The position numbers were made by a program, and so were the translations under genes. Below, in pieces: positions 1 through 8,930 of a DNA stretch of 64,000 nt. This stretch comes from Cerasicoccus maritimus (GTDB taxonomy: Bacteria; Verrucomicrobiota; Verrucomicrobiia; Opitutales; Cerasicoccaceae), in contig JAVDPD010000027.1 in the NCBI GenBank assembly GCA_031296935.1, positions 1 to 64,000 of the forward strand, written 5' to 3'. Position 1 is the first letter of the stretch; each line of letters opens with the position of its first letter. The notes beneath the pieces are model-generated. The model was not told the origin of the DNA and did not search any database. It saw nothing but the letters and a program-made list of their open reading frames with translations.

Positions 1-153
1 TTGGTTGTAGGAAACCGCCATGCTCAAGCCTATTGGAGCCATCCGCACTTTTATTCGCTAGATGTTGGAATCCGCGCTCATCATAATAACGTCCATTTCA
101 GAAAAATGATCTCGTCTCATCGAAGCGATCAATCGACACGTAATTTGATTTGA
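1..153 (+). CDS. C-terminal end of an unidentified protein entering from the left edge
   Basis: An open frame runs from base 1 to a TGA at 151-153 and gives about 50 residues rich in His, Tyr and Asn (for example AYWSHPHFYSLD). It overlaps the convergent glycosidase gene by 25 bases. The composition looks like real protein rather than a shadow, but nothing in the tail identifies a family. The start lies outside the window. Confidence 0.3.
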   Translation: MVVGNRHAQAYWSHPHFYSLDVGIRAHHNNVHFRKMISSHRSDQSTRNLI

Positions 154-2732
154 GTTACTGATTGATGCCATTGTCTGGTGATGGCGAGGCAGCCCGAGAG
201 TATTTGATTATAGCCATGTGGCTGACCATCAATAGAAACTTGGTATTTGAAATTTTGCGGCACAACGATGAGCAAAGCACGCTCTTGCTCAATCGCGCCA
301 TGATAACTCAAGCGAAGTGAGCCTACTTTAAAATCAGGACTCCAGTCCTGTTCCAGCAGGCAGCAATTATGCCCACCCGTAACCGTCCCCGGCTTATAAT
401 GCGCCTCAAATAAATTCAGAAGTGGCGCTGAGAGACCGCCAAAATGGTGCCAGCCTGCGCCGCGCTCGCTCTCAACCATGAAGTGCTCCCAGCAAGCATA
501 GCGTTCCTTTGTTTCCAAACCGTACATCTTCAGTACGCGAGTTGCGAGTTGCTGCGCTTGATCGAGCATTCCATAGTCAAGAAGCGCCTTCCAAAAGAAC
601 CACTGATAGGGCATCCAAACACTACCATTCCAGTATCCATCCTGCCGATAGTAGGAGGCTTGCCGATCCACCGCCGATAAGCCCAATGGGTTCATAAAGC
701 GATTGGCGTCTAACAAGGTCCGCCATAGCCGATCTGCCTGCTCTGGTGTCACTGCATCAGCCAACAGCGGACTCAAGCCATCCATTCCACGATTGAAGTT
801 TTCGCCTGATTCAGTTCTCAAAATATTCAATACCTGCCCCTGATCGTCGTGTTCAACGTAGCCAAAAAAAGCCGACGTCTCATCCCAGGCATATGCCTGC
901 AGGGCATCCGTCAAGCGACTGCTATTTTGGAGAAATGGCGTTGTGTCCAGATTCAAAATCTCTGCGAACATAGCCATTATTTTGGCGCAGCGGATCGCCA
1001 TCGCCGTTGTAATACACGGCGCAACGCGATTCCGCCGCTTCGTGAACTCAGCTAGCATTTTCTGTGGCGGATAATCATCCCAACCGCCGGAATTATAAAA
1101 GTAATCCCAAGGCCTGAGTAAACCCGAGGTAAATGGACTCATGGTTGAACCTGGCGACAACCCGATGAAGTATTCGTAATATTGAAGGAGTCGTGGCCAG
1201 ACAACTTCCAGAAATGTTCGATCCTGCGTTTTGTTCCACAACTCCAGCGCCAGAAAAAATTGCGTTGGCACCATCGATCCATGATGAACAAACGCAGCTT
1301 GCTTGTCGCCCGCCTCAGTCAAATAAGCAAGCAGGCAATCGACCGCGCGCTGCCTATCAATAGTGGCGATCCCTAGCCCGATGCATCCACTGTCCCAAGT
1401 ATACAATGAATCCCACCACCGCCCCGGTGTAAGATGTCGAATCCAGCGACCTTGATTACGAATTGGAAAGACGATATTTGTCATGACAACAGCCTGCAGC
1501 CGCTCCTGACCAAAGCGGATTTCTTTCGGACAATCATTGAAATCAATGTATGTCTTCGACGGTGACAGGTCTTTGACCGCCGGCACGTCAGTCACTTTAT
1601 CCAGTTGGGCAACATCGAAGGAGAGCATGCGACTACTCTGTGGAGCTACATTAATGGGGCCGAAAAATATGTCCGTCATGTGGCCATCGCCACCGGCATC
1701 GACAACATCCTGAGTGTGCTCATGCAACGTGCGCAATACGCCATCCTCCAAGTCGTCACACAGGACCTCACGTATCCATGCGCCAGAATCACTCCAGGAT
1801 AAAACATAGCTTTGTTCTTGATAGTGCAAGGTGAGCCCCTGCTTGCTCTTAACCAAACGTGGATGGGTCTGAGGATGTAATGCCTCAAAACTCACCTCGT
1901 GCGAAAAGTTGGACTGTTCAAAAGCCAGGCCATCAATTTCCAATGGCTGATGATTAGTGCTACGGAAAGTAATATAAGTCGCACCGCTTGGTATGGCTAG
2001 CGAAAGGAGCGTGAAAGCTCCAACGGGAAGCGAACGCCTGGTTGAGCATTGGCCTACGGTAATGATTATCTCGCACGGCTGATTGCCGGCTCCGCGACAA
2101 CGGATCAGGCACTCCTGTGCATGCTCCGGGATGACATAAGAAACACGATCACTACGGTTACCACCGAAGCTCAGGGCAAAGCCATTCGTTGAATTGTTGA
2201 CCTGAGTTTCGCCACTCAGAACCGCGTCATAGTTGAGCCCCGAATAGACTGTTGGAGATTTCAGAACAAGATCATGATAGGCCAGCCCGTCGACCCACTC
2301 ACAGTTACTTGGCAAAACCGCCTGCACATACGATATCGCTTTGCCGGTTTGAGAAGATACGGGCGTTGAAAGGCGAGCACACAGATGCAGAGACAAGCAC
2401 TCAGTGTGTCTTGTCTGGTTAACCAATTCCACCTTCATCTGAGCCCCATCCGCGCCAGGCGCAAAGCTTATCTGAGCATAGACTTGATCCTTCCAGACGA
2501 TCTGCTGCCGATAGCTGTAATTGCGAAGACCTTCATTTGCCGACCATGGCAGCCAGCCGGAAGGTCGAATAGCCTGGGCCGTGAAAAACTCACCCCGGAA
2601 ACGGCCGGGTACAAAAGACAGATCGAATCGCATGCCCAACTGCTGATCGGCGATATGACTAACGCCAAAATACTCTTTAGAATACGGTCCCCATAACGGG
2701 AGCGTAAGATCGTGATCACAACGTAAATTCAT
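129..2732 (-). CDS. Clan GH-G type glycoside hydrolase (GH63/MGH1-like alpha/alpha-toroid)
   Basis: An 867-residue protein with no clear signal peptide. Residues 1 to about 400 look like an N-terminal beta-sandwich. The C-terminal half looks like the (alpha/alpha)6 toroid of the GH63/GH37 clan. Signature motifs are TWDSG near residue 445 and DGYWNGSVW at 698-706, the positions where the clan carries its catalytic Asp and substrate-binding aromatics. The family hydrolyses alpha-linked sugars (glucosides, mannosylglycerate). The exact substrate cannot be read from sequence. ATG at 2732 starts the protein; no Shine-Dalgarno sequence is obvious. The gene is divergent from the 2-hydroxyacid dehydrogenase across a 386-bp gap with operator-like palindromes, and a LacI regulator lies nearby. 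Confidence 0.75.
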   Translation of the reverse strand: MNLRCDHDLTLPLWGPYSKEYFGVSHIADQQLGMRFDLSFVPGRFRGEFFTAQAIRPSGWLPWSANEGLRNYSYRQQIVWKDQVYAQISFAPGADGAQMKVELVNQTRHTECLSLHLCARLSTPVSSQTGKAISYVQAVLPSNCEWVDGLAYHDLVLKSPTVYSGLNYDAVLSGETQVNNSTNGFALSFGGNRSDRVSYVIPEHAQECLIRCRGAGNQPCEIIITVGQCSTRRSLPVGAFTLLSLAIPSGATYITFRSTNHQPLEIDGLAFEQSNFSHEVSFEALHPQTHPRLVKSKQGLTLHYQEQSYVLSWSDSGAWIREVLCDDLEDGVLRTLHEHTQDVVDAGGDGHMTDIFFGPINVAPQSSRMLSFDVAQLDKVTDVPAVKDLSPSKTYIDFNDCPKEIRFGQERLQAVVMTNIVFPIRNQGRWIRHLTPGRWWDSLYTWDSGCIGLGIATIDRQRAVDCLLAYLTEAGDKQAAFVHHGSMVPTQFFLALELWNKTQDRTFLEVVWPRLLQYYEYFIGLSPGSTMSPFTSGLLRPWDYFYNSGGWDDYPPQKMLAEFTKRRNRVAPCITTAMAIRCAKIMAMFAEILNLDTTPFLQNSSRLTDALQAYAWDETSAFFGYVEHDDQGQVLNILRTESGENFNRGMDGLSPLLADAVTPEQADRLWRTLLDANRFMNPLGLSAVDRQASYYRQDGYWNGSVWMPYQWFFWKALLDYGMLDQAQQLATRVLKMYGLETKERYACWEHFMVESERGAGWHHFGGLSAPLLNLFEAHYKPGTVTGGHNCCLLEQDWSPDFKVGSLRLSYHGAIEQERALLIVVPQNFKYQVSIDGQPHGYNQILSGCLAITRQWHQSVTQIKLRVD

Positions 2733-3118
2733 GATGATAAAAGGACTCGTGAGTCAGTGAAATGATGTGAAGCCATTAGTGCTTTTAAGCCGAATGGCGA
2801 CTGCTTCTAGGTGCTCGCTGCTATTTAAAAGTAGCATGTGTGCAAAATTCGATCTCGCTGTTGTTTATATGTATAGACTCCCGAAGGACTTGCGAGAGAT
2901 GCCGGACAATGAGAGCATATGTTCTTGATGTAGCTTGTCCTCTTACCCGCATGAACACCCCAGAGCAGAATGTTTTGACGATTAACGCGTTTTCAAAAAC
3001 AAAGCGAATCGCTTTATGGCGCACGCAAGTCGCTCTAGCGGGCGTCGCTAGCCGTTGAGCAAACTCACACCACTAGGATTGTCCTTCACACGAGCCTTAA
3101 TATATTCGCTGTAGCTTA
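2733..3118. promoter_or_regulatory. Divergent promoter region with operator-like palindromes
   Basis: No convincing gene lies in this gap between two divergent starts. AACGCGTT at 2984-2991 is a perfect palindrome with a central CG, as in many LacI-family operators. It is flanked more loosely by TTTTGA on the left and TCAAAA on the right. A second inverted repeat, CTAGCG with a 5-base spacer then CGCTAG, sits at 3035-3051. Either could be the site of the LacI-type regulator encoded at 6403-7434. The assignment is inferred from position and symmetry only. Confidence 0.3.
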
Positions 3119-4114
3119 ATGAAAAAACCCCGAGGTATTTATCTGATTAGAAGTAATTCTTTCCCGCTCATTTACGGTGATGAAGAGCGGGCAGTAATTA
3201 ATCACTTACTGGACATTGCTCCTGCCCCAGTATGCCTAGCCGATGTGCCCAACACCGAATTAGAGCAGGTGGAATGCGTATTTTCGGGATGGGGCGCTCC
3301 GAAGTTTGATCAAGACTTGCTAGAGCGGATGCCTCGCTTGAAAGCTATCTTTTATGGCGCTGGGACGGTGAAGGGATTTGTCACCGATTCCCTTTGGGAA
3401 AGAGACATCACGGTAACCAGCGCATACTATGCCAACGCGAAGCCGGTGGCAGAGTTCACGTTTGCTCAAATCATCATGTCTCTGAAGCGCACCTGGCAAT
3501 ATGTCTTCAAGCTCAAGTCAGAGCGAGCATGGACGCAAGCACTCGATATTCCGGGTTGTTTCGACGGCACCAAGGTCGGGCTCATTGCCTTGGGTGCCAT
3601 TGGGCAAATGGTGTGCGAAAGGCTTCAACAGCTTGATGTGGAGGTGCTGGCTTACGACCCATGCATCAGTGAATCGAAAATGGCTGAGTTGGGTGCGCGA
3701 AAGGTTGGCCTTGAACAACTATTTGCGGAGTGTGATGTCGTCAGTCTTCATGCGCCAAAACTCGATGCAACATTGCAGCTAGTCAAGGAGGGGCATTTCA
3801 ATCTAATGCCGAGCGGCGCGACATTTATTAATACCGCACGCGGGGCCATCGTCGATGAACCGGCGATGATCAGAGCCCTACACAAACGCCCGGATTTACT
3901 TGCTATTTTGGATGTAACGGAAACTGAACCACTCGAAAATGGCTCGCCTTTGTTTACTATGCCCAATGTGCTGCTAACGCCCCACATTGCAGGATCAATG
4001 GGTCGGGAGTGTCGCCGTATGGGGCGCCTCGCGATCACCGAATGCCAACGCTATCTCCGTGGAGAATCACCGCTTTATCCGGTCACCCAAGAAAATTACC
4101 AACTCATGGCCTGA
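3119..4114 (+). CDS. D-isomer-specific 2-hydroxyacid dehydrogenase
   Basis: A 331-residue cytosolic NAD(P)-dependent oxidoreductase of the D-2-hydroxyacid dehydrogenase family. The Rossmann loop is GLIALGAIG near residues 154-162; the first Gly of the usual GxGxxG is replaced by Ala. The catalytic set is present: Arg241 in TARGAIVDE, Glu270 in DVTETEP and His289 in LTPHIAGS. Such enzymes interconvert 2-keto and 2-hydroxy acids; those beside glycosidases often serve sugar-acid catabolism, but the substrate is not evident. ATG at 3119 lacks a Shine-Dalgarno sequence. A secreted protein gene follows 28 bases after the stop and is probably cotranscribed. Confidence 0.85.
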   Translation: MKKPRGIYLIRSNSFPLIYGDEERAVINHLLDIAPAPVCLADVPNTELEQVECVFSGWGAPKFDQDLLERMPRLKAIFYGAGTVKGFVTDSLWERDITVTSAYYANAKPVAEFTFAQIIMSLKRTWQYVFKLKSERAWTQALDIPGCFDGTKVGLIALGAIGQMVCERLQQLDVEVLAYDPCISESKMAELGARKVGLEQLFAECDVVSLHAPKLDATLQLVKEGHFNLMPSGATFINTARGAIVDEPAMIRALHKRPDLLAILDVTETEPLENGSPLFTMPNVLLTPHIAGSMGRECRRMGRLAITECQRYLRGESPLYPVTQENYQLMA

Positions 4115-4142
4115 GCCCATAATTAATCAACCAAAGACAACG

Positions 4143-4877
4143 ATGTATAAACCCGCAATATTCCTATCCTGTTTGACACTAGCTTTCGCGAGCGTTTCAC
4201 CAGCTAAAGTCGTTTTTAAGGAAGACTCAGAATATTATCAACCTTTCAAGGAAGATAATTATGGCGTCAGCAATGAGACAGAGATCAATTCGGCTGGCAG
4301 CAAACCATGGACCGACAATGCAACGGTCGTTGGCTGGTACGCCATTGTCGATGAACAGACACCTGCGGAATACAAGGCTTCGAATGGAAACAATCAGTCA
4401 GGAGCGCCCGGTATATTTCTGTTTCGCCCTAATGGATCTGACGCATCTTTTGGGACGATTAGGGCATCCTCCAATGCCGGATTTACCGCGATTGGACTGG
4501 AATTGGGCAATGAAACAGGCTCAGTCATCACTGGGTTTAACGTCAGCTACGTCGGTCAACAATGGCAGCATAATTCCGGCGGTAAGGATAAGCTCACTTT
4601 TCAATATTCCACCGACGCCACAACGCTCGATTCTGGTAACTGGACAACCGTCGATGACCTGAGTTTCGAGAGCTTACAGGACTCTGGATCAAGTGACCAT
4701 GTGGGCCTTACGATTACCACCGGCGTACCGAGCACCGATGTGTCCGCCAAAATCAAAGGACTTAGAATACGATCCGGCCAAAGCATCTGGTTCCGTTGGG
4801 TGGATGAGGATAATGAAGGCGTCGACCAGGCCATGAGCATCGATTTGCTTTCTATACGTCCTATCCTTTCCCGCTAA
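4143..4877 (+). CDS. Secreted beta-sandwich protein of unknown function
   Basis: A 244-residue protein when started at ATG 4143. That start gives a clean signal peptide (about 21 residues, ending in SPA). The open frame extends further upstream inside the dehydrogenase gene and was rejected. The mature part contains the pattern YVGQQWQHN, LTFQYSTDAT, a Trp-rich strand and FRWVDEDNEGVDQAMSID. I recognise this as an exported beta-sandwich module common in Verrucomicrobiota and Bacteroidota surface proteins and secreted nucleases. No catalytic motif and no PEP-CTERM tail are seen. It is likely a periplasmic or surface carbohydrate-handling accessory in the same run as its neighbours. Confidence 0.65.
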   Translation: MYKPAIFLSCLTLAFASVSPAKVVFKEDSEYYQPFKEDNYGVSNETEINSAGSKPWTDNATVVGWYAIVDEQTPAEYKASNGNNQSGAPGIFLFRPNGSDASFGTIRASSNAGFTAIGLELGNETGSVITGFNVSYVGQQWQHNSGGKDKLTFQYSTDATTLDSGNWTTVDDLSFESLQDSGSSDHVGLTITTGVPSTDVSAKIKGLRIRSGQSIWFRWVDEDNEGVDQAMSIDLLSIRPILSR

Positions 4878-4918
4878 CAGAAACACAACTGACCAATCAG
4901 CATGAGAAAGCGTAATAA

Positions 4919-6307
4919 ATGATTTCATTTCGTTGCTTACAGCTCTATCTCCTACCACTGCTGATTGTGCTTCCGGCCTTGCATGCTGAAAAAGACAGTG
5001 AAGAGCTGAATGCTGCACTTCGTGAATTGGATGCGCTTTATGCAGAGGTACTCCCATGGATGGCGCAGCTTTATGATCCAGAAAGCGGCGGCTTTTATGA
5101 ATCAATCGGCCTAAAGGAAGGCAAGGAACCCGGAGAGTATGGTCCGGACATCCAATCGACTTTCTTTGCCATCATCATCCTTAAAAACACCGGTCTGCTG
5201 GAGACAATGCCTACCCATGCTAAAGAGAAGATGATCCACTATTTTCAAAGCCGCCAAGATCCGCAAACGGGTTACTTTGTAGATCCGGATTATCCTGACA
5301 TGTGGGACAATCAGCGTGTGCTAGGGAGAGCCCTCTCATTTTCGGTTGGCTCATTGGAAATGTTGGGTAGCGAACCGCTTTATCCACTGCCTGGTCAAGC
5401 TCGGAAATCAGCAACAACCAAATCTAGTGATGACGAAAACCCTTCACTACGGGATGCTTCCAAACAAATCCAAGACACAAACGAAACCCGCACCGGCAAG
5501 ACTAAGAACATCTACATTGTGCCCAACGATGCAACGCTTTCAAAACAGGAAGTAGCCGATGCGCCGCCGCATCTGGCTTCCGTTGAAGCCTTTCGTTTAT
5601 GGTTGGACAAGCGCCCGTGGGATTATTCCTGGACGGCGCTGGATAACCTCTCATCGCAAAGCCGACTGATCAACGCTCTGCCCCCGAAATTGCGCAATGC
5701 GCTCATTAACGAGGCCATCCGCTATGTCAGCGCAATACAAGAGCCTGACACCGGATTGATCGGTGGTGGCGATCCGCAAGTTCGCATTTCCGGGGCATTC
5801 AAATTTGTCAGTTTCTGCAAGAATTCGGGCCGCCCGGTTCCCCGAGCAGATAAACTCCAGACCACAATAGGCGAATGGTTTACCAGTGATCCGGACATAG
5901 ACAAAATATTTTTCATCAGAAATGCTTGCGACATGCTTTTCTACTTATCCCGACAAACTGGCCAAAAGCCAACGGAACAAGAACTGGTCAACGTAGTTAA
6001 ATTTGCCACGAATCAGTTAAAGCAATTCAGACAGGACGACGGTGCGTTTCGCAGTTTCACTTCTGGATCTTTCGTTAGTCCGAATGACCTTTACATTGAT
6101 AACAACAGTATTTCTGCCCAAGCAGGCGACCAAAGTGAGATGAATGGCACATCCAATGCACATCGCGCCTGGAAAGCAGTCTATTGGATAATCGATAAAG
6201 AACGCCCACGAATGACCATGGATAACTTCTGGGAGGTTTGTCTGCAGCAAGACATACCACTGCAAACGGAATCTGCGGGCGTCAATAGCATCTACATTGT
6301 CCCCTAA
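4919..6307 (+). CDS. Secreted alpha/alpha-barrel (terpenoid-cyclase-like fold) protein
   Basis: A 462-residue protein with an N-terminal signal peptide (hydrophobic residues 6-22, cleavage near LHA). Repeats such as YDPESGGFYES, RQDPQTGYFVD, EPDTGLIGG and RQDDGAFRSF match the inner-helix turns of alpha/alpha-toroid folds seen in terpenoid-cyclase-like and polysaccharide-degrading proteins. A low-complexity Ser/Thr/Lys linker at about 165-200 divides it. The enzymatic role is unknown; context suggests glycan processing in the periplasm. The tripeptide-like string IYIVP occurs both mid-protein and at the very C-terminus. The gene lies 41 bases after its neighbour, in the same direction. Confidence 0.6.
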   Translation: MISFRCLQLYLLPLLIVLPALHAEKDSEELNAALRELDALYAEVLPWMAQLYDPESGGFYESIGLKEGKEPGEYGPDIQSTFFAIIILKNTGLLETMPTHAKEKMIHYFQSRQDPQTGYFVDPDYPDMWDNQRVLGRALSFSVGSLEMLGSEPLYPLPGQARKSATTKSSDDENPSLRDASKQIQDTNETRTGKTKNIYIVPNDATLSKQEVADAPPHLASVEAFRLWLDKRPWDYSWTALDNLSSQSRLINALPPKLRNALINEAIRYVSAIQEPDTGLIGGGDPQVRISGAFKFVSFCKNSGRPVPRADKLQTTIGEWFTSDPDIDKIFFIRNACDMLFYLSRQTGQKPTEQELVNVVKFATNQLKQFRQDDGAFRSFTSGSFVSPNDLYIDNNSISAQAGDQSEMNGTSNAHRAWKAVYWIIDKERPRMTMDNFWEVCLQQDIPLQTESAGVNSIYIVP

Positions 6308-6402
6308 GACAACGGGCACGTTCGTCCGGACCTGTCTTGAAAGGTGGGTTTCAGTGTATCAGAATCTTGAGCTTCCGGCTAAACTTGCTAGGCTATTGCT
6401 TG

Positions 6403-7434
6403 ATGTTCGACCATAGACCCACCCAGAAAGAAATCGCGAAGCTGACCCAACTGACGCAGGCAACGGTATCTATGGCTTTGGCGGATAATCCACGTGTTTC
6501 CAAAGCAACACGCAAGCGCGTCCAGAAAGTCGCCAATGAATTAGGCTACCGACCCGACCCTCACCTTACTGCGCTTTCCACTTACCGCAAACGTTCGACT
6601 TCTGCCAAATACCAGGCAACGCTTGCTTGGCTGGTGAATGATCCGGATAACGAACAATGGAAGCGATTACCTGCGTTTTATAATGAATACTATCTTGGCG
6701 CCATCGATCGGGCCAAAGAGCTTGGTTATCAGCTTGAGGAGCATCAGTTACAGAAAGACGGGATGTCGGGCAAACGATTAGCGTCTCTCTTGTGGGCGCG
6801 GAATATACCCGGTATCTTATTAGCACCGCAAGCAGGTCCAAATACATGCCTGGATTTCGATTTTTCGCAGTTCTCCGCCGTGACCTTTGGGCACAGTCTG
6901 CAATCGCCAGAACTACACACCGTGGTTTCTCATCAAGCAAAATCCATGACCCGACTGATGCGACATATTTTGGACCTTGGATATCAAAGGCCCGGCCTCG
7001 CGCTTTCTACACAAAGCGATCAGCGCACCATTCATAACTGGTCGTCGGCGTTTTGGGGGGCACAGCAATCTTTAAAAGTTAAAGATCGCCTGCCGATACA
7101 TACCAAACCGCAGATTACCCCGGAGGGATTGGCTCAATGGTTGAAGCGATATCGCCCGGATGTCGTGGTGACTGAACAGAGGCACGCCAAAAAGTGGTTA
7201 TTGAGCATCGGCGAGCAAATCCCAGAAACATTGGGCTTGGCGATTATTACCATCCAGGAACAAAGTCAGAACTGCTCTGGCATATTGGAGAATTCCCGGT
7301 TGATTGGTGCCCGTGCCATCGAGTTTCTGGTCGATCTTCTGCATCGTCGAGAATGCGGCGTTCCTGAAATTCCCATGACGCTCATGATTGATGGCAAGCT
7401 AGTGGAGGGAGAGACACTCCGGCACCAAGCTTAG
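6403..7434 (+). CDS. LacI-family transcriptional regulator
   Basis: A 343-residue regulator when started at ATG 6403. The preceding in-frame extension has no homology character. Residues about 7-55 form the LacI helix-turn-helix: TQKEIAKLTQLTQATVSMAL, followed by VSKATRKRVQKVANELGYRPDP, the usual hinge entry. The rest is a periplasmic-binding-protein-like effector domain. Such proteins repress sugar-utilisation genes until a sugar ligand binds. Location beside glycosidase and oxidoreductase genes suggests local control; palindromes at 2984-2991 and 3035-3051 are candidate operators. No corepressor can be named. Confidence 0.88.
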   Translation: MFDHRPTQKEIAKLTQLTQATVSMALADNPRVSKATRKRVQKVANELGYRPDPHLTALSTYRKRSTSAKYQATLAWLVNDPDNEQWKRLPAFYNEYYLGAIDRAKELGYQLEEHQLQKDGMSGKRLASLLWARNIPGILLAPQAGPNTCLDFDFSQFSAVTFGHSLQSPELHTVVSHQAKSMTRLMRHILDLGYQRPGLALSTQSDQRTIHNWSSAFWGAQQSLKVKDRLPIHTKPQITPEGLAQWLKRYRPDVVVTEQRHAKKWLLSIGEQIPETLGLAIITIQEQSQNCSGILENSRLIGARAIEFLVDLLHRRECGVPEIPMTLMIDGKLVEGETLRHQA

Positions 7435-7629
7435 GCCATTTCTTCAAAGAAATGAACCTACAGGCCAACCATAGCCGAGAGCATGTCAACTACATGCCGG
7501 GACAAAGTAAAATGCGCCATGAACAGTTTCTCGACCACCAACCCTCCCTGTTTTCAGGAGCAAAGTAAACGTCCGGCGCTCGGCCCTATTGACGCGGAGT
7601 GTTGTTGGGTAGGTATGACTTTATTTGGC

Positions 7630-7669
7630 AATGACGTGACTTCATATGGATCCATGAGGTGACGTCATT
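7630..7669. repeat. Imperfect inverted repeat next to an IS66 relic
   Basis: The arms 7630-7645 and 7654-7669 match at 14 of 16 positions (AATGACGTGACTTCAT against ATGAGGTGACGTCATT). The loop region adds a perfect palindrome, ATGGATCCAT, at 7646-7655. A related half-site, GTGAGGTCACGT, follows near 7686. The stretch 7435-7690 holds no convincing gene. It may be a leftover of the insertion element end. Confidence 0.45.
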
Positions 7670-7692
7670 TACCAATGATTGATGCTGTGAGG

Positions 7693-7926
7693 TCACGTGG
7701 TTGGTAACGACCATTTCGATGGTGTGAGTATGCCGATATCGACCTGGTTGGTCATCCTGGGTAGGCGACTCAGGACATCTTGGAGGTAATCGAAGGGGTT
7801 GACGCCGTGGCGCTGGCAGGAGACCACGATGGAGTAGATGATGGCGGAGCGTTGTCCGGCATCGGGATGTCCGATGAACAGGAAGTTCTTTTTGCCAAGG
7901 GCCGAGAGGCGTATGGCATTTTCGAT
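7693..7926 (-). pseudogene. C-terminal relic of an IS66-family transposase
   Basis: About 78 residues match the C-terminal end of IS66 TnpC transposases: ENAIRLSALGKKNFLFIGH, AGQRSAIIYSIVVSC and GVNPFDYLQDVLSRLP. These are the family's conserved motifs after the last catalytic Glu. The catalytic core and N-terminus are missing; the frame upstream (8019-7927) has no similarity. The fragment ends in SKWSLPTT, close to a natural IS66 C-terminus. It is a dead remnant between the LacI regulator and the pseudopilin gene. Confidence 0.8.
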
Positions 7927-8170
7927 GAAGTTGAGCGTCCACAGCTCAGAAGACGCACGCCTGACCTCATAAACATGGATGAAGAATAAATGGAAAAACG
8001 ACATCGTAGCTGGACGCAAAATCTAAACTTTGAAGTTTTACAGCCGAGAAAGCCAATTTCGTATCTGCCACAAATTTATTTAGATATGAAATTTACAGCG
8101 TAGGTAAAAAACGATTTGACACACCTGGTGATATATCAGAGGATTTTCTTATTACCCTAGCTTACCCAAA

Positions 8171-8911
8171 ATGAAAAATCTCAATTGCTCAATTCCACCC
8201 TTGTCATTGAATGCCGAATGCAATCCTTCAGGTAAGAAGTTGACTGGATTTACTCTAGTGGAATTGTTGGCTGTGATCGCGGTTGTTGCGATTTTAGCCG
8301 CAATTATTATACCAGTTGTGTCTGGGGTGGTAGCGAAGGCTCATTCTGCTTCTTCGCTGAGTAATAAGCGACAGGTTTTTACTGCCCTTCAACTTTATTG
8401 CAATGAGCACAATCGGCTTCCTCCACTTGTTGGTGTGGACAGCGAATCGGGTAGTTGGGATCTTGATTCTGCCTGGCACACGAGAATAGCACAATATGTG
8501 GATCATGATGAAATCGTTAATGGTTCTCGTGTTAGTGCCGCCGAGGTGTTTATGTGCCCACGTCTTGATGAGCATAATCGCCGTGGTGACTATGGCATTG
8601 CCTATCATCAAATTCGTGGCCCAGTCCGCAAAGCAGATAATGGCGCGAATTCAATGCTTATGGCTGAATTGTTGAATCCATCGGAGACGCCTATTTTGGC
8701 TGACTGCGAGCAGGTCGGTGATAGTGGAGCGACTGTCGGTTCCTGGTATTTTGCCACTGATCAAAGCACTCTTCCACCCCTGAGCGGCAGCCCGAGGTTA
8801 TCTTTCCGCCACGATGATCAAGTGCAGATGCTTTTCCTAGACGGTAGCGCGCGTGTGTTATCTGAAGAGGAGGTTTTCAGCGATGTTTTGCCTTGGAGAA
8901 ACAAAAAATAA
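8171..8911 (+). CDS. Type II/IV pseudopilin-like protein (prepilin N-terminal methylation signal)
   Basis: A 246-residue protein with a classic prepilin signal: a Lys-containing leader, then G|FTLVELLAVIAV at about residues 26-37, and a long hydrophobic helix. Glu at +5 of the mature protein is present. The C-terminal part contains CPRLDEHNRRGDYGIAYH and FLDGSARVL. These resemble the DUF1559-type pseudopilins that are greatly expanded in Planctomycetes, Verrucomicrobiota and Lentisphaerae and sit in front of secreted glycan-degradation genes. It would be processed by a prepilin peptidase and anchored in the inner membrane. It probably starts the operon that continues with the LamG and beta-helix proteins. 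Confidence 0.85.
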   Translation: MKNLNCSIPPLSLNAECNPSGKKLTGFTLVELLAVIAVVAILAAIIIPVVSGVVAKAHSASSLSNKRQVFTALQLYCNEHNRLPPLVGVDSESGSWDLDSAWHTRIAQYVDHDEIVNGSRVSAAEVFMCPRLDEHNRRGDYGIAYHQIRGPVRKADNGANSMLMAELLNPSETPILADCEQVGDSGATVGSWYFATDQSTLPPLSGSPRLSFRHDDQVQMLFLDGSARVLSEEEVFSDVLPWRNKK

Positions 8912-8930
8912 AATTTGGAGAAAAATTATT

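Noticed and set aside
7769..7989. Plus-strand frame of 69 or more codons over the IS66 relic
   Set aside because: It is the complement of the transposase fragment; only the minus strand shows family motifs.
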